Assembly: GCA_025355505.1 (NCBI GenBank)
Contig: JANXZM010000109.1
Coordinates: 1 to 64,000 of the forward strand
DNA: 64,000 bases
Direction of reading: 5' to 3'
Source of the DNA: Acidobacteriaceae bacterium
GTDB lineage: Bacteria; Acidobacteriota; Terriglobia; Terriglobales; Acidobacteriaceae
The position numbers were made by a program, and so were the translations under genes. The notes under the pieces were generated by a model, which searched no databases, was not told where the DNA came from, and saw only the letters and a list, made by a program, of their open reading frames with translations. Of this stretch, positions 1-8,481 are shown piece by piece (positions within the stretch are counted from its first letter, which is position 1; each line of letters starts with the position of its first letter).

Positions 1-91
1 GCAGGGCTACCGGGAGATCCCCGCGCTGCTGACTGCCCTGGCCCACGCGGTTTCTAAGAAGGGCGTTGCCGAGGACGTGAAGGTTGCGTAA
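1..91 (+). CDS. C-terminal end of an unidentified protein (partial)
   Basis: The window opens inside a reading frame (frame 2) that runs about 29 codons to a TAA at 89-91 and ends in ...GVAEDVKVA. It is hydrophilic and partly helical, with no diagnostic motif. Too little is present to name the family. The frame is assumed to be genuine because it is open from the window edge and has a coding-like third-position G/C bias; the two other forward frames were not needed to explain it. Confidence 0.4.
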   Translation, partial: QGYREIPALLTALAHAVSKKGVAEDVKVA

Positions 92-115
92 CCTATGACA
101 GTCGGGAGCCGCTAA

Positions 116-487
116 CTTTCAACGGAGTTCCGGGCAATCTCGCATACGGTTGGAACAAGCACAGCAGATGGGAAGTATTACGCCCTCGCTTACTCAGATG
201 GCCGAAACTTACGGGACAAACTTGCTGTAGACTCCTTGGACTCCGCTCGAGATAACAGCATCAGGAACGTCCAGGGAAGCCTAATTGCCGAGAAGCAGAT
301 TACGGTTGACGGACACCTAGGTCGGGAGATTGAGGCTCGCGCCCGGGATGACAGATTCCTTGACATGCGTCTGATCTTGGCCAAGGATCGGCTATATGTA
401 CTCGAGGTTATGAGCACGAACGAACGGAATCGGGACAGTAAGAACATTCAGAAGTTCTTCGGCTCGTTTAAGCTGAACGGCACTTGA
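116..487 (+). pseudogene. 5'-truncated remnant of a small exported protein
   Basis: The frame is open from the stop at 113-115 to the TGA ending at 487. Conceptually it reads ...DGKYYALAYSD...LDSARDNSIRNVQGSL...GHLGREIEARA...RLYVLEV...KFFGSFKLN. This is the C-terminal two thirds of a secreted protein type common in Acidobacteriota and Planctomycetes (pattern: GREI/V, RLYLVxxRLYxL, FxxSFKL). The N-terminal signal peptide and first ~60 residues are absent, and there is no ATG, GTG or SD in the expected place; a TTG at 236 is the first possible start and lies mid-domain. I read it as a deletion remnant. The family match is from memory, not a search. Confidence 0.55.
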
Positions 488-632
488 GCGGGCGGGTGGC
501 CAACATCTGGTTGGTAAAGACAAGGCGGGTGGGCCACATTAACGTGGGAACCCATTGCAAGATAAGGACTAGCTCGCAATTCGAGATCTCAGGAGAACAA
601 TTCCTCTCCCGAATAGAAGACAGGAGGTCGCG

Positions 633-1700
633 ATGACCAGCCGTTTGCACATCATCGGATTTATCTTTTTGGTGTCGGTTATAGCATGTGCTCAGGACGT
701 GCCACGCATTCCCGATGATGGCCCCAATGAGAATTATCTCAAGCTAGAAAAGCTTGCGGAGCAAGGACTGGTCAAGGGCTGGGATTCGCGGCTAAAGGCC
801 CAAAGCCGGGAACTTAGAGACTACTTTGTGAAAAACGTCACAGTGTGCGTCCCCGTTCTCGCGGACAGGCTCGAGGAGATTTCCCGGCAGGAAACGGAGC
901 ACAAGTCAGATAAGCCCAAGCCTGAAGACCTTGCAACGCTCAGGAAGCAGATCGCGCGCGAGGGGCCCCTTAAATATACATTGGCCATAATACTAGCGGA
1001 GTCTTATTCGCACACTGACACCACCGGCAAGGCACGAATACTGGAAGTGTTAGATTCGATGTACACCCCCTCCAGCTACTACCGAGAAGATCTTCAAGGT
1101 CTCAATTGGGCACTCCTGATCGTAGGTAGGGACGCAATTCCAGTCATGTTCAAGTTGGCAGACCACCAAAGAGACGTTGTCCGCTGCAGTTTACAAGACA
1201 CGCTGAATTCCGTCAGTGAAGAGATTTCTAAGACCGCGCCGAAATTGGACTGCAAGTTGCCGCGTGAGTCGCAAGAACAGCGTCTAGATGCATGGTGGCA
1301 ATGGTGGACGGGGGAGGGGGGAAGGGGACTTTCCCGACGTTTCCCGACCCTTTCTCTGGGGAATGACCGGCGGGTGAGCCAGGCCTTCGCGTTCATCCAG
1401 AGTCTGGGGAGCGCCGCCAGGGATTCCCAAAAGCACAAATACCTCTTTTTCGCCGGCACTTACACGGGAAAGGATAACAGGGGCATTTACGCCTACCGCT
1501 TCAATACCGCGTCCTCGGAACTAACTCCGCCAGGTGGAGCGGCAGAAACCACCAACCCCTCGTTCCTCGCCATCGACCCGACCCTCCGCTTCCTCTATAC
1601 GGTGAACGAAGTCCCGAACTATAAAGGTGGCAACAGCGGAGCGGTCAGCGCCTTCTCGATTGATCTCCAAACCATACCGACAGCCACACCGGCGCTCTAA
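633..1700 (+). CDS. Chimeric ORF: exported hypothetical protein fused to lactonase N-terminus
   Basis: ATG at 633 follows a good SD (aggagg) 7 nt upstream. Residues 1-20 form a signal peptide with a lipobox-like V-I-A-C. Residues ~21-228 are an alpha-helical hydrophilic domain that I do not recognise. From about residue 267 the sequence changes character: KYLFFAGTYTGK, GIYAYRF, NPSFLAIDP, FLYTVNEV and SGAVSAFSID are hallmarks of the first blades of the 6-phosphogluconolactonase-type seven-bladed propeller. The frame then stops at 1700, well short of a full propeller. So the ORF looks like an in-frame accident joining an exported protein to the head of a decayed lactonase. Whether a stable product is made is unclear. 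Confidence 0.5.
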   Translation: MTSRLHIIGFIFLVSVIACAQDVPRIPDDGPNENYLKLEKLAEQGLVKGWDSRLKAQSRELRDYFVKNVTVCVPVLADRLEEISRQETEHKSDKPKPEDLATLRKQIAREGPLKYTLAIILAESYSHTDTTGKARILEVLDSMYTPSSYYREDLQGLNWALLIVGRDAIPVMFKLADHQRDVVRCSLQDTLNSVSEEISKTAPKLDCKLPRESQEQRLDAWWQWWTGEGGRGLSRRFPTLSLGNDRRVSQAFAFIQSLGSAARDSQKHKYLFFAGTYTGKDNRGIYAYRFNTASSELTPPGGAAETTNPSFLAIDPTLRFLYTVNEVPNYKGGNSGAVSAFSIDLQTIPTATPAL

Positions 1701-1904
1701 CTTTAGTGGATCACTTCCCCACCCAAGGCAAGACGCCGCGCAACTTCGAAATCGATCCCCCGGCAAGCTTCTGTTCGTAGCCAATCAACACACCGGCAAC
1801 AGCGTAGTTTTTCGGATCGACCCTAACTCCGGAAGACTAACTCTCACCGGCCAAACGCTCCACGTCCCCCACCCGTGAGCCTGAAGTTCATGCCCGCCGA
1901 ATAA
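1432..1904 (+). pseudogene. 6-phosphogluconolactonase-family propeller, internally deleted and frameshifted
   Basis: N-terminal blade motifs (YLFFAGTYTGK onward) are in one frame to about 1690. A second frame then carries QGKTPRNFEIDP, the late-blade motif of this family. After a frameshift near 1755, GKLLFVANQHTGNSVVFRID follows, and a second shift near 1870 is needed to reach the normal C-terminus PVSLKFMPAE and the TAA at 1902-1904. The middle blades (roughly 150-200 residues) are missing. Intact relatives are ~350-400 residues and secreted or cytosolic lactonases. The pattern shows one large deletion plus at least two frameshifts, so the gene is dead. Confidence 0.7.
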
Positions 1905-1995
1905 CGATCTGCATCTATATATGACCGTGCCCAACGTGCTGCCTGTGCTTCGCTAGCCTCGTACGTAATATTTTTGTAATGTAACCCCGGTCACG

Positions 1996-3717
1996 GTGAA
2001 TAACTCTGCCGACCACTATCCTCCAGCCATGGCATCGATCACACAGGGGTCTAAGGAAACTCAACCGCAGAAACTTCATCCCAAAGGTAGTAACGCGCGC
2101 ATCCTGCTTTGCTCTGTTTTCGGGCCTTATGCGCAAGACGACGAATTTGGCAGCCGCGCCATCAATCCGATGGAGCTTTATCACAACCAGGTCACGCGTG
2201 CCCAAGGCAGCTTCTCGCTGCGCATGTTCCATCGCTCTTGGGGCATCATGATGATTCAGGAAAATGTTTCGGCGCCCTGCTGCGTGCTCGATTTCCCCAC
2301 CCGCGAAGCCTTTGCTCGTGAATTAACCACGCAGCATTACGACGTCGTGGGTATCTCTTCGATTATCGTGAACGTGGGCAAGGTTCGCGAGATGTGTCGC
2401 ATGGTGCGCGAACTATCTCCGCATTCCGTGATCGTGGTGGGCGGACACGTCACTGCCATTCCCCGCGTGGAAACTATGATTGACGCTGACCACATCGTGC
2501 GCGGAGAAGGTATTTCCTGGATGCGCCGCTACCTCGGAGAAGACGAGCGCGCGCCCATCCGCCATCCCGCCATTGTTTCCGGTATAGAAACGCGCATCAT
2601 GGGAATTCGCCTTCCGCAGCGCAAGGGCGGCACGGCAGCCACCATCATTCCGTCCGTGGGCTGCCCCATGGGGTGCAACTTCTGCACCACGTCCGCTTTT
2701 TTTGGCGGCAAAGGAAAGTTTGTCAACTTTTACGAAACCGGCGATGAACTATTTGACGTGATGTGCGGAATCGAAGCAGAACTCAAAGTACATTCCTTCT
2801 TTGTGATGGACGAAAACTTCCTGCTGCACCGCAAGCGCGCCATGCAACTGCTGGAACGCATGAAGCAGGCCGGCAAGAGCTGGGAGCTTTCCGTCTTTGC
2901 TTCCGCCAATGCCATTCGCAAATACACCATGCTCGAACTGGTCGAACTCGGCGTTTCCTGGGTCTGGATGGGTTTGGAATCTCCCAAGTCTGGTTATAGT
3001 AAGTTGCAGGGTGAGGACATTGGGCAACTTACGCGCGAGCTTCGCGAACACGGGATACGCGTACAGGGTTCGACCATCGTCGGACTCGAGCACCATACCC
3101 CCGATAACATCATCGAGGAAATCGAATCGGCGGTCGCCTACCAGACCGACTTCCACCAGTTCATGCTCTACACCCCGGTTCCGGGTACGCCGCTTTACCA
3201 GGAAATGTCCGATCAGGGTCGTCTGCTCAAGGACATTGACCCCGCCGATATCCACGGCCAGTACAAATTCAACTTCCGGCACGCCTCCATCTCCCGCGAC
3301 GATTCCAAGAGGTTTCTGGATTGGGCCTTCTGGCGCGATTTCGAGAGTAATGGACCAAGTCTCTATCGCATGTGCCAGACCATGCTCAAAGGCTGGCAAC
3401 GCTACAAGGACCATCCCGATCCCCGCGTCCGCGAGCGCTTTACAAGAGAAGTAAAGAAGCTCAGCAGCGCTTACAATGCCGCACTTTGGGTAATGGAGAA
3501 AGAATTCAGGAAAGTCAATTGCAGCGTAAGCGACCGCATTCACAAACTGCGCCGCGAGGTCGAGATGGAATTCCCCATCATCGCCCGCCTCGCCGCAGCA
3601 TCGCTCGGCCCCATCTTATTGTGGTTCACCCGCCGAGAGGAAAATCGTTTGGCCAAAGGACGCACCTACGAACCGCCAACCTTTATCGAGCGCCGCAATT
3701 GGGTCTCGGCTTCGTAA
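1996..3717 (+). CDS. B12-binding radical SAM enzyme
   Basis: Protein of ~573 residues (GTG 1996) or ~562 (ATG 2029); neither start has a strong SD. Residues ~35-180 resemble a cobalamin-binding domain (HYDVVGISSI, VIVVGGHVTAIP, DHIVRGEG). The radical SAM cluster motif is C223-x3-C227-x2-C230 (CPMGCNFC), followed by a TIM-barrel region with MDENFLL and GLESP-type strands and a long C-terminal helical region with a hydrophobic stretch near residue 530. This is the class B-like architecture used for methyl transfer to unactivated carbon or for ring and skeleton chemistry. The substrate is not evident. The gene converges on a second radical SAM gene, with a shared terminator between them. Confidence 0.85.
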   Translation: MNNSADHYPPAMASITQGSKETQPQKLHPKGSNARILLCSVFGPYAQDDEFGSRAINPMELYHNQVTRAQGSFSLRMFHRSWGIMMIQENVSAPCCVLDFPTREAFARELTTQHYDVVGISSIIVNVGKVREMCRMVRELSPHSVIVVGGHVTAIPRVETMIDADHIVRGEGISWMRRYLGEDERAPIRHPAIVSGIETRIMGIRLPQRKGGTAATIIPSVGCPMGCNFCTTSAFFGGKGKFVNFYETGDELFDVMCGIEAELKVHSFFVMDENFLLHRKRAMQLLERMKQAGKSWELSVFASANAIRKYTMLELVELGVSWVWMGLESPKSGYSKLQGEDIGQLTRELREHGIRVQGSTIVGLEHHTPDNIIEEIESAVAYQTDFHQFMLYTPVPGTPLYQEMSDQGRLLKDIDPADIHGQYKFNFRHASISRDDSKRFLDWAFWRDFESNGPSLYRMCQTMLKGWQRYKDHPDPRVRERFTREVKKLSSAYNAALWVMEKEFRKVNCSVSDRIHKLRREVEMEFPIIARLAAASLGPILLWFTRREENRLAKGRTYEPPTFIERRNWVSAS

Positions 3718-3766
3718 CTTTCTTACCACATTGCCCGGGTTCGCACACCTTGGTTGAGTCAAAACA

Positions 3767-3793
3767 AAAGGCCGCTCTTTTCGAGCAGCCTTT
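3767..3793. terminator. Bidirectional intrinsic terminator between convergent radical SAM genes
   Basis: AAAGGC at 3767-3772 pairs with GCCTTT at 3788-3793, and GCTC 3774-3777 with GAGC 3783-3786, around a TTTTC loop. A T-rich run (ctttatttctt) follows on the plus strand and an A-rich run (aaaacaaaa) precedes it, so it can terminate both the 1996-3717 gene and the opposing 3836-5989 gene. Confidence 0.8.
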
Positions 3794-3835
3794 CTTTATT
3801 TCTTAAGCGAAGAGCGAACAGCCAGGAGCCGAACT

Positions 3836-5989
3836 CTAGTCTCCCGCCACCGGCTCGCCAACTTCTTCACTTTTCTTCGCCGCGCCATTCCCATTTGCCG
3901 GAGCGATCGCCGAAGTAATCGCGCCCAGCGGAATGAATCCACCTTCCGACGTTGCCGGCTTCTCTTTCAGCACCACTTCCCGATAGAGCTGCGCCATGCG
4001 TGCGTCGTAAGCCGCGTCGTTCTTGACCTTGTTGCTTTCGGCCTTGCTGTCGCGCGCGCGTTTCTTTTCTTCGCGCGCCGTCTTCGCAATGCCCAGCTTG
4101 TCGAGATCGTGCTGCACTTCGTGCGTAACGATCTCTTCCCGCAGGTAGAGCGCGTGCTCTTTGTCTTCCATGTTGACTTTCTTGCCGCCCGCGAAAATCT
4201 CGTGCCGTCCGTGCTCTTCGTACCACTTGGTGAGCGTGGAAGTCATGTGCATCTTCTCAATAATGTTGCGCCAGCCCACGCCCGTGTTGTAAGCGCAGAA
4301 GCTGATCTCGCCTTCCTGCGTAGCGTAAGGAATGATGCACTGCTCGGTCCGCCGGAAGTCGTAGTTGAACAAATCCTGAAACCACATCCCGGCTATGAAC
4401 AGGAAATTCCACCGGTCCTGCCGCCGCTTCATAACGTCGTCAATCGTACGATCCGGACCAACCTTGCCATAGTTCTTGCCCGTAGCATTAAAGTTCTTAT
4501 CGAACTTCTTAAGCAGATCCGTCATCTTGAAATGCTTAGGCGACTGAAACGAGTCGTAGTTCTTCATCAAAGCCAAAGCCATCCCAAACACAGTCCAAAA
4601 CTTCGAACGAGCCGCATCATTGACCTTCGCAATATCCTTAGCCAGCTGATCGCCCTTAAGGAAAGCAGTAACCGGCACCGCCTCCTTAGTCTCCTTATCT
4701 ATCATAAGAGCCATCCCAGTCCCACAGTTCGGATGACATCCGCAGGAGAGTTGGCCCCAGTCGTTGTTGTTGTCTTGGGAGTGCATTACGTCGGCCCAGT
4801 CTGAAAAGGTGCTCATGAAGCTGATTGGGTACCAGTCTCGGGCGGGGACTCCGAAGCCGGTTTGATTTTTTACGTCGTGGGCAAGGTGGGCTAGTGTGTA
4901 ACGCTGCGCTTCGCGACGTTCGTCGGTTATGGCTTCGTCTCTTCCGGTGAAGGAGACTGGTTGGAAGCTTAGGAAGCCGATCTTTTTGGGATTGTCTAAT
5001 GCGAACTGGATGATGCGTCCTACCTGCTCGTTGTTGATGCCGTTGATGATGGTAACCACGGGGACGATTTCGCAGCCGGCGCGATGCAGGTTGTCGATGG
5101 CTTTCAATTTCACATCGAACAGATTGCCTACGGCTCGGTGATCGTTGGCGGCGTTCCCTATTCCGTCGAACTGGAGGTAGGCGTAACGCATTCCGGCTTC
5201 TACTGCTTGCTCGCAGAATTCAAAACTCTTGGCGAATTCGATGCCATTGGTTGCGGCTTGCACGCTGTTGTATCCAACTTTGCGAGCGTAACGAACTGCG
5301 TCCAGGAAATACGGGGAGAGGGTTGGCTCGCCACCGGAGAACTGGACCGACATCTGACGACGGGGCTTGATGGTGATGGCGTTGTCGAGCACGGTCTGGA
5401 TTTCTTCCCAGGTAAGTTCGTGAACGTAGCCGACCTGGTTCGCGTCCATGAAGCAGGGATCGCACATCATATTGCAGCGGTTGGTGAGATCGACGGTGAG
5501 CACCGAGCCGCGACCATACTTCACGGTGGAAGAGCCGTGGTGGTGCAGCTTCTCGTCGTTGTGAGCCTTGATGTCGCGGCCCGGGAAAACGTCTTCGAGG
5601 TGTTGCGAGAATTCGGTGTCGATCGACATCAAGTCTTCGAAGTGGCCGTGCTTGACGCAGTCCTTGACCATCCAAATCTTTCCGTCGCGTTCGATGATCT
5701 GGGCCTTGATCTCTCCTACTTTTTCGTCCATGAGAACGTCAACCGGAAGGTGGCCGTCGAGAATCTGCTGACGGATTTCGGGGACGCACTTGGGACAAAG
5801 CGAATCGGTGGAGCGCGGCCAGCCAAGCGGCGGCTTCGACTTTTCCCAGGACTTGAGCAGCGGCTTGTCGGACCACTTGGGAGTTGGCGACGTATTCGGA
5901 GCAACGCGGTTGAGGCGCTCGAAAACTGCCCATGCGCCTGTGGCGGCAACGGTCACGGCCTTCTCAACATATTTAATCGGCTTGTGCAT
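3836..5989 (-). CDS. Tes/MSS-like radical SAM enzyme, candidate membrane-spanning lipid synthase
   Basis: The ATG at 5989 (717 aa) is preferred over an upstream GTG at 6073 that adds 28 low-complexity residues. Seen: an N-terminal CPKC pair (C65, C68) with a further C111 in an MVKDCVKHG context; the radical SAM motif C172-x3-C176-x2-C179 preceded by DLTNRCN; FSGGEP at 217-222; a later Cys-rich segment (SCGCHPNCGTG); and a C-terminal CIIPYA...FCAYN region. This multi-cysteine layout is the one I associate with archaeal tetraether synthase (Tes) and bacterial membrane-spanning-lipid synthase homologues, which couple two lipid tails by sp3 C-C bond formation. Acidobacteriota make iso-diabolic acid lipids, so the role is plausible but inferred. 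The C-terminal ~90 residues are charged and Ala-rich. Confidence 0.75.
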   Translation of the reverse strand: MHKPIKYVEKAVTVAATGAWAVFERLNRVAPNTSPTPKWSDKPLLKSWEKSKPPLGWPRSTDSLCPKCVPEIRQQILDGHLPVDVLMDEKVGEIKAQIIERDGKIWMVKDCVKHGHFEDLMSIDTEFSQHLEDVFPGRDIKAHNDEKLHHHGSSTVKYGRGSVLTVDLTNRCNMMCDPCFMDANQVGYVHELTWEEIQTVLDNAITIKPRRQMSVQFSGGEPTLSPYFLDAVRYARKVGYNSVQAATNGIEFAKSFEFCEQAVEAGMRYAYLQFDGIGNAANDHRAVGNLFDVKLKAIDNLHRAGCEIVPVVTIINGINNEQVGRIIQFALDNPKKIGFLSFQPVSFTGRDEAITDERREAQRYTLAHLAHDVKNQTGFGVPARDWYPISFMSTFSDWADVMHSQDNNNDWGQLSCGCHPNCGTGMALMIDKETKEAVPVTAFLKGDQLAKDIAKVNDAARSKFWTVFGMALALMKNYDSFQSPKHFKMTDLLKKFDKNFNATGKNYGKVGPDRTIDDVMKRRQDRWNFLFIAGMWFQDLFNYDFRRTEQCIIPYATQEGEISFCAYNTGVGWRNIIEKMHMTSTLTKWYEEHGRHEIFAGGKKVNMEDKEHALYLREEIVTHEVQHDLDKLGIAKTAREEKKRARDSKAESNKVKNDAAYDARMAQLYREVVLKEKPATSEGGFIPLGAITSAIAPANGNGAAKKSEEVGEPVAGD

Positions 5990-6251
5990 TCTGCTCTCGC
6001 TTTCCTCAGCTTGGGAGTTAGAACTGTCCCCGCAGTCCCGCGAACGGGAACCAGCGTAAATAGACTTGTCCACGAAAAAACCTGGAAGGTTCGATCCGTG
6101 GAATGGGTCAGATTGATGCTATTGAATCCGTGAAATTTAGGCACGAAGAAGGCAATGAAGGGAAGAAAAATGCGGTTAAGCGGGGAAATGGGGGATTTTA
6201 TGGGGGTAAGTTGTTGAAAAAGAAGGGAGGGGAGGGGAACCTCACATGAGT

Positions 6252-6521
6252 TCATATCGGTTCTAATTCCACAACATCCACATCCTGACCGAGCGTCTCC
6301 TTCGTTAAATCCACGACGTGTTGATGATGAGTAAACAAGATAGGCTGGATACCCGGACTGAGATCCGCGAGGGCTGTCAGCCCCTAGCCTGTTCGCCCTT
6401 CGTCAAAGGTCGTCAAAATGTCGTCGCCGATAAACGGCATGGAATTGCTCCGCTGAGCATAGTCTTCGATATATGCAAGTCGTACGGCGAGGTAGAGTTG
6501 GCCGCGCGTGCCTTCGCTCAT
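6252..6521 (-). pseudogene. C-terminal relic of a YhaN/SbcC-like AAA ATPase
   Basis: One reverse-strand frame reads MSEGTRGQLYLAVRLAYIED, then PFIGDDILTTFDE, then ILFTHHQHVVDL and ends VVELEPI-stop at 6252-6254. These are the ABC signature, Walker B/D-loop and H-loop of the long coiled-coil ATPases of the YhaN/SbcC type. An in-frame TAG interrupts it after FDEGRTG, and a TAA lies just upstream of the ATG at 6521. The ~900 residues that should precede are absent. It is therefore a 3' stub of a DNA-repair or defence-type ATPase. Confidence 0.7.
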
Positions 6522-6568
6522 ACCTTACTATGCAGTCTGTACGGCCGTCATCCCGCCGTCCTACTGGG

Positions 6569-6625
6569 GAGACGAGGAACAGGTCACTGGAAGAGTTGGA
6601 GCGGCGGCTTGGTTTCTCCGAGTAA
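6569..6625 (+). pseudogene. C-terminal stub of a RelB-like antitoxin
   Basis: The frame reads ETRNRSLEELERRLGFSE followed by TAA at 6623-6625. This is the usual C-terminus of RelB/DUF6290-type antitoxins (TRSLEELERELGL). It sits immediately upstream of, and overlapping, a RelE-type toxin frame, as in intact relBE pairs. No recognisable ribbon-helix-helix N-terminus is found upstream in this or neighbouring frames, so only the toxin-binding tail remains. Confidence 0.5.
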
Positions 6626-6905
6626 AACGTCGCCGGGCAGAGGCTCGCGGGTTGAAATCAACCACAGCGCCGAGAAACAAATACAGAGACTAGACCGCTC
6701 GGCGCAGGGGCCTATCGTCCGATTTCTACGGGGGCGGGTGCAGGCGGCGGACAACCCTCGACAATGGGGCAAGCCGCTCCACGGCGACAAAGGCGGCTTG
6801 TGGCGGTATCGCGTGGGCGACTATCAGCTGATCTGCGACATACAGGATGAGCGCATCACGGTGTTGGTGGTCAGCGTCGGACATCACAAGGATGTGTATC
6901 GCTGA
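6609..6905 (+). pseudogene. RelE-family mRNA interferase toxin, start region degraded
   Basis: Residues encoded from about 6650 read VEINHSAEKQIQRLD, VRFLRGRV, DNPRQWGKPLHG, GLWRYRVGDYQLICDIQD and VVSVGHHKDVYR-stop, covering nearly the whole RelE fold with the catalytic-type Arg and Tyr positions (WRYRVGDYR-like) kept. The expected ATG-x-W start is lost; the only nearby in-frame initiator is TTG at 6609, inside the antitoxin stub. A long upstream extension of the frame to 6318 is antisense to the ATPase relic and not coding. The toxin may be silent, or rarely expressed from TTG; with its antitoxin broken, loss of expression would be expected. Confidence 0.6.
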
Positions 6906-7044
6906 GCTTTTGTCACTAAACTCTTGTCGCCGCGCGCCCGAATCTTCCTCAACAACTCCGCTGGCTCGTTCCTCACAGCCCGGAACCGCTCGCGTGCGCT
7001 ACAATCCGCTCGTACTCTAAAGAACGAATTGCCTGGAGGCATAT

Positions 7045-7845
7045 ATGGAGCTCGGATTCCCGGTAGTCACCGTTGCCATCGTCATCTTCGTCATCTACCT
7101 GCTGAGTTCCATCAAGATCCTGGCCGAATATGAGCGCGGCGTCATCTTCCGGCTGGGACGCCTGCAAGGGCACGCTAAGGGACCGGGCATCATTCTGGTC
7201 TTCACCCCAATCGACCGCATGGTGCGCGTTTCGCTCCGCCAGGAAGCGCTCGAGGTTCCGCCGCAGGACATCATCACCCGCGACAATGTCACCCTTAAAG
7301 TGAACGCGGTCATTTTTCTGCGCGTGATCGATCCCAACAAGGCGGTGGTGGAAGTCTCCAATTACATCTACCAAACTTCACAGTTTGCCCAGACCACGCT
7401 GCGCTCGGTGCTTGGCGAACAGGAGCTCGACGAATTGCTGGCTCACCGCGACAAAATCAACCTGCGGCTGCAGAGCATCCTCGATACGCACACCGCGCCC
7501 TGGGGCGTGAAGGTCACCAACGTCGAAGTTAAGCAGGTGGATATGCCCGAGTCGATGCTGCGAGCCATGGCCAAGCAAGCCGAGGCGGAACGGGAAAAGC
7601 GCTCGAAGATCATCCACGCCGAAGGCGAGTTCTCTGCCGCGCAACGCCTGGTGGATGCCGCGCACCTGTTGTCCACCGAACCGGCCAGCATTCAGTTGCG
7701 CTATCTGCAGACACTCACTGAAATCGGCGTCGAGAAAAACACGACCGTTGTGTTCCCCGTGCCGATCGATTTCTTTTCCGGCATTCAGCGCTGGCTCGCG
7801 TCCGTTCCGGCGCCACCGACACCACCAGCGCCAGCGGGGAAATAG
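7045..7845 (+). CDS. Slipin/stomatin-like SPFH membrane protein
   Basis: 266 aa; ATG at 7045 with SD-like tggagg upstream. One N-terminal hydrophobic helix (residues ~6-24) is followed by the SPFH/band-7 domain: [36 protein letters not shown]-like [15 protein letters not shown] and the long A/E/R-rich helix [19 protein letters not shown]. It ends in a Pro/Ala-rich tail. Slipins form membrane rings that scaffold proteases and lipids; in many bacteria an NfeD partner sits next door, but none is seen here. The next gene, a SPOR protein, starts 18 nt downstream, suggesting one transcript. Confidence 0.9.
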   Translation: MELGFPVVTVAIVIFVIYLLSSIKILAEYERGVIFRLGRLQGHAKGPGIILVFTPIDRMVRVSLRQEALEVPPQDIITRDNVTLKVNAVIFLRVIDPNKAVVEVSNYIYQTSQFAQTTLRSVLGEQELDELLAHRDKINLRLQSILDTHTAPWGVKVTNVEVKQVDMPESMLRAMAKQAEAEREKRSKIIHAEGEFSAAQRLVDAAHLLSTEPASIQLRYLQTLTEIGVEKNTTVVFPVPIDFFSGIQRWLASVPAPPTPPAPAGK

Positions 7846-7863
7846 AGGTCATCGCCACTTTCC

Positions 7864-8475
7864 ATGCCTACGGCGCAGCAGGATACGGAAATCACGCTTG
7901 GCACCGGCCGCATGCTGGCCATTTTTTTCGGCTTTGTTTTGGTCTGTGCTTTCTTCTTTGCCACCGGTTTTTCTTTGGGCAGAAGAACCACCACCGTCGG
8001 CGGCGCGGGTGGCTCGCTGAGCGCTCCTGCCGGAACACCGGCGACTATCGTTCGGCCCTCGGCCGCAAAGAACGGCGTTCCCCAGCCAACGCCGCAGTCG
8101 GGCGACTTTAGCTTTTACAAGGCCGTAGGCGAAAAAAATACCGACGCCGCGTTCACGCCTCCGCCTCAGGATTCGAAGGCGCAGCCAGCGGCCTCAACCG
8201 TTGAAGCGCCGCCAAAAACGGCCACAGACGCCGCAACCGCAGCACCCTCGATCGGCGGTTACTACGTACAGGTCGCCGCGGTCAGCCGTCAGGAAGACGC
8301 TGAAGCGCTGGTCGAGGCTCTGAAGAAGAAGCAGTATCCAGCCTTCGCCGCTGGCAATGCTCCCGCCGACAAGTTCTATCACGTTCAGATCGGACCCTAC
8401 GCCGACCTGAAAGACGCCGAGGCCATACGCGCCTACCTCATCAGCGATGGCTACAATCCGATTGTAAAAAAATAA
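7864..8475 (+). CDS. SPOR-domain membrane protein
   Basis: 203 aa. Residues ~18-38 are a transmembrane helix, followed by a Pro/Ala-rich linker (~45-130) and a C-terminal SPOR domain (~133-203) with YYVQVAAVSRQEDAEALVEA and YHVQIGPYADLKDAEAIRAY motifs and a terminal NPIVKK. SPOR domains bind denuded glycan strands at the division septum, so a periplasmic cell-division or wall-remodelling role is likely. It follows the slipin gene by 18 nt; no strong SD precedes the ATG at 7864. Confidence 0.85.
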   Translation: MPTAQQDTEITLGTGRMLAIFFGFVLVCAFFFATGFSLGRRTTTVGGAGGSLSAPAGTPATIVRPSAAKNGVPQPTPQSGDFSFYKAVGEKNTDAAFTPPPQDSKAQPAASTVEAPPKTATDAATAAPSIGGYYVQVAAVSRQEDAEALVEALKKKQYPAFAAGNAPADKFYHVQIGPYADLKDAEAIRAYLISDGYNPIVKK

Positions 8476-8481
8476 AGGGGA

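Noticed and set aside
1981-1994. GTAA-ccccgg-TCAC before the B12 radical SAM gene as an operator
   Set aside because: One mismatch in the left half and it abuts the start codon; too weak to claim.
5084-6133. 349-codon forward ORF antisense to the Tes-like gene
   Set aside because: Mirror of a conserved radical SAM coding strand; no independent support.
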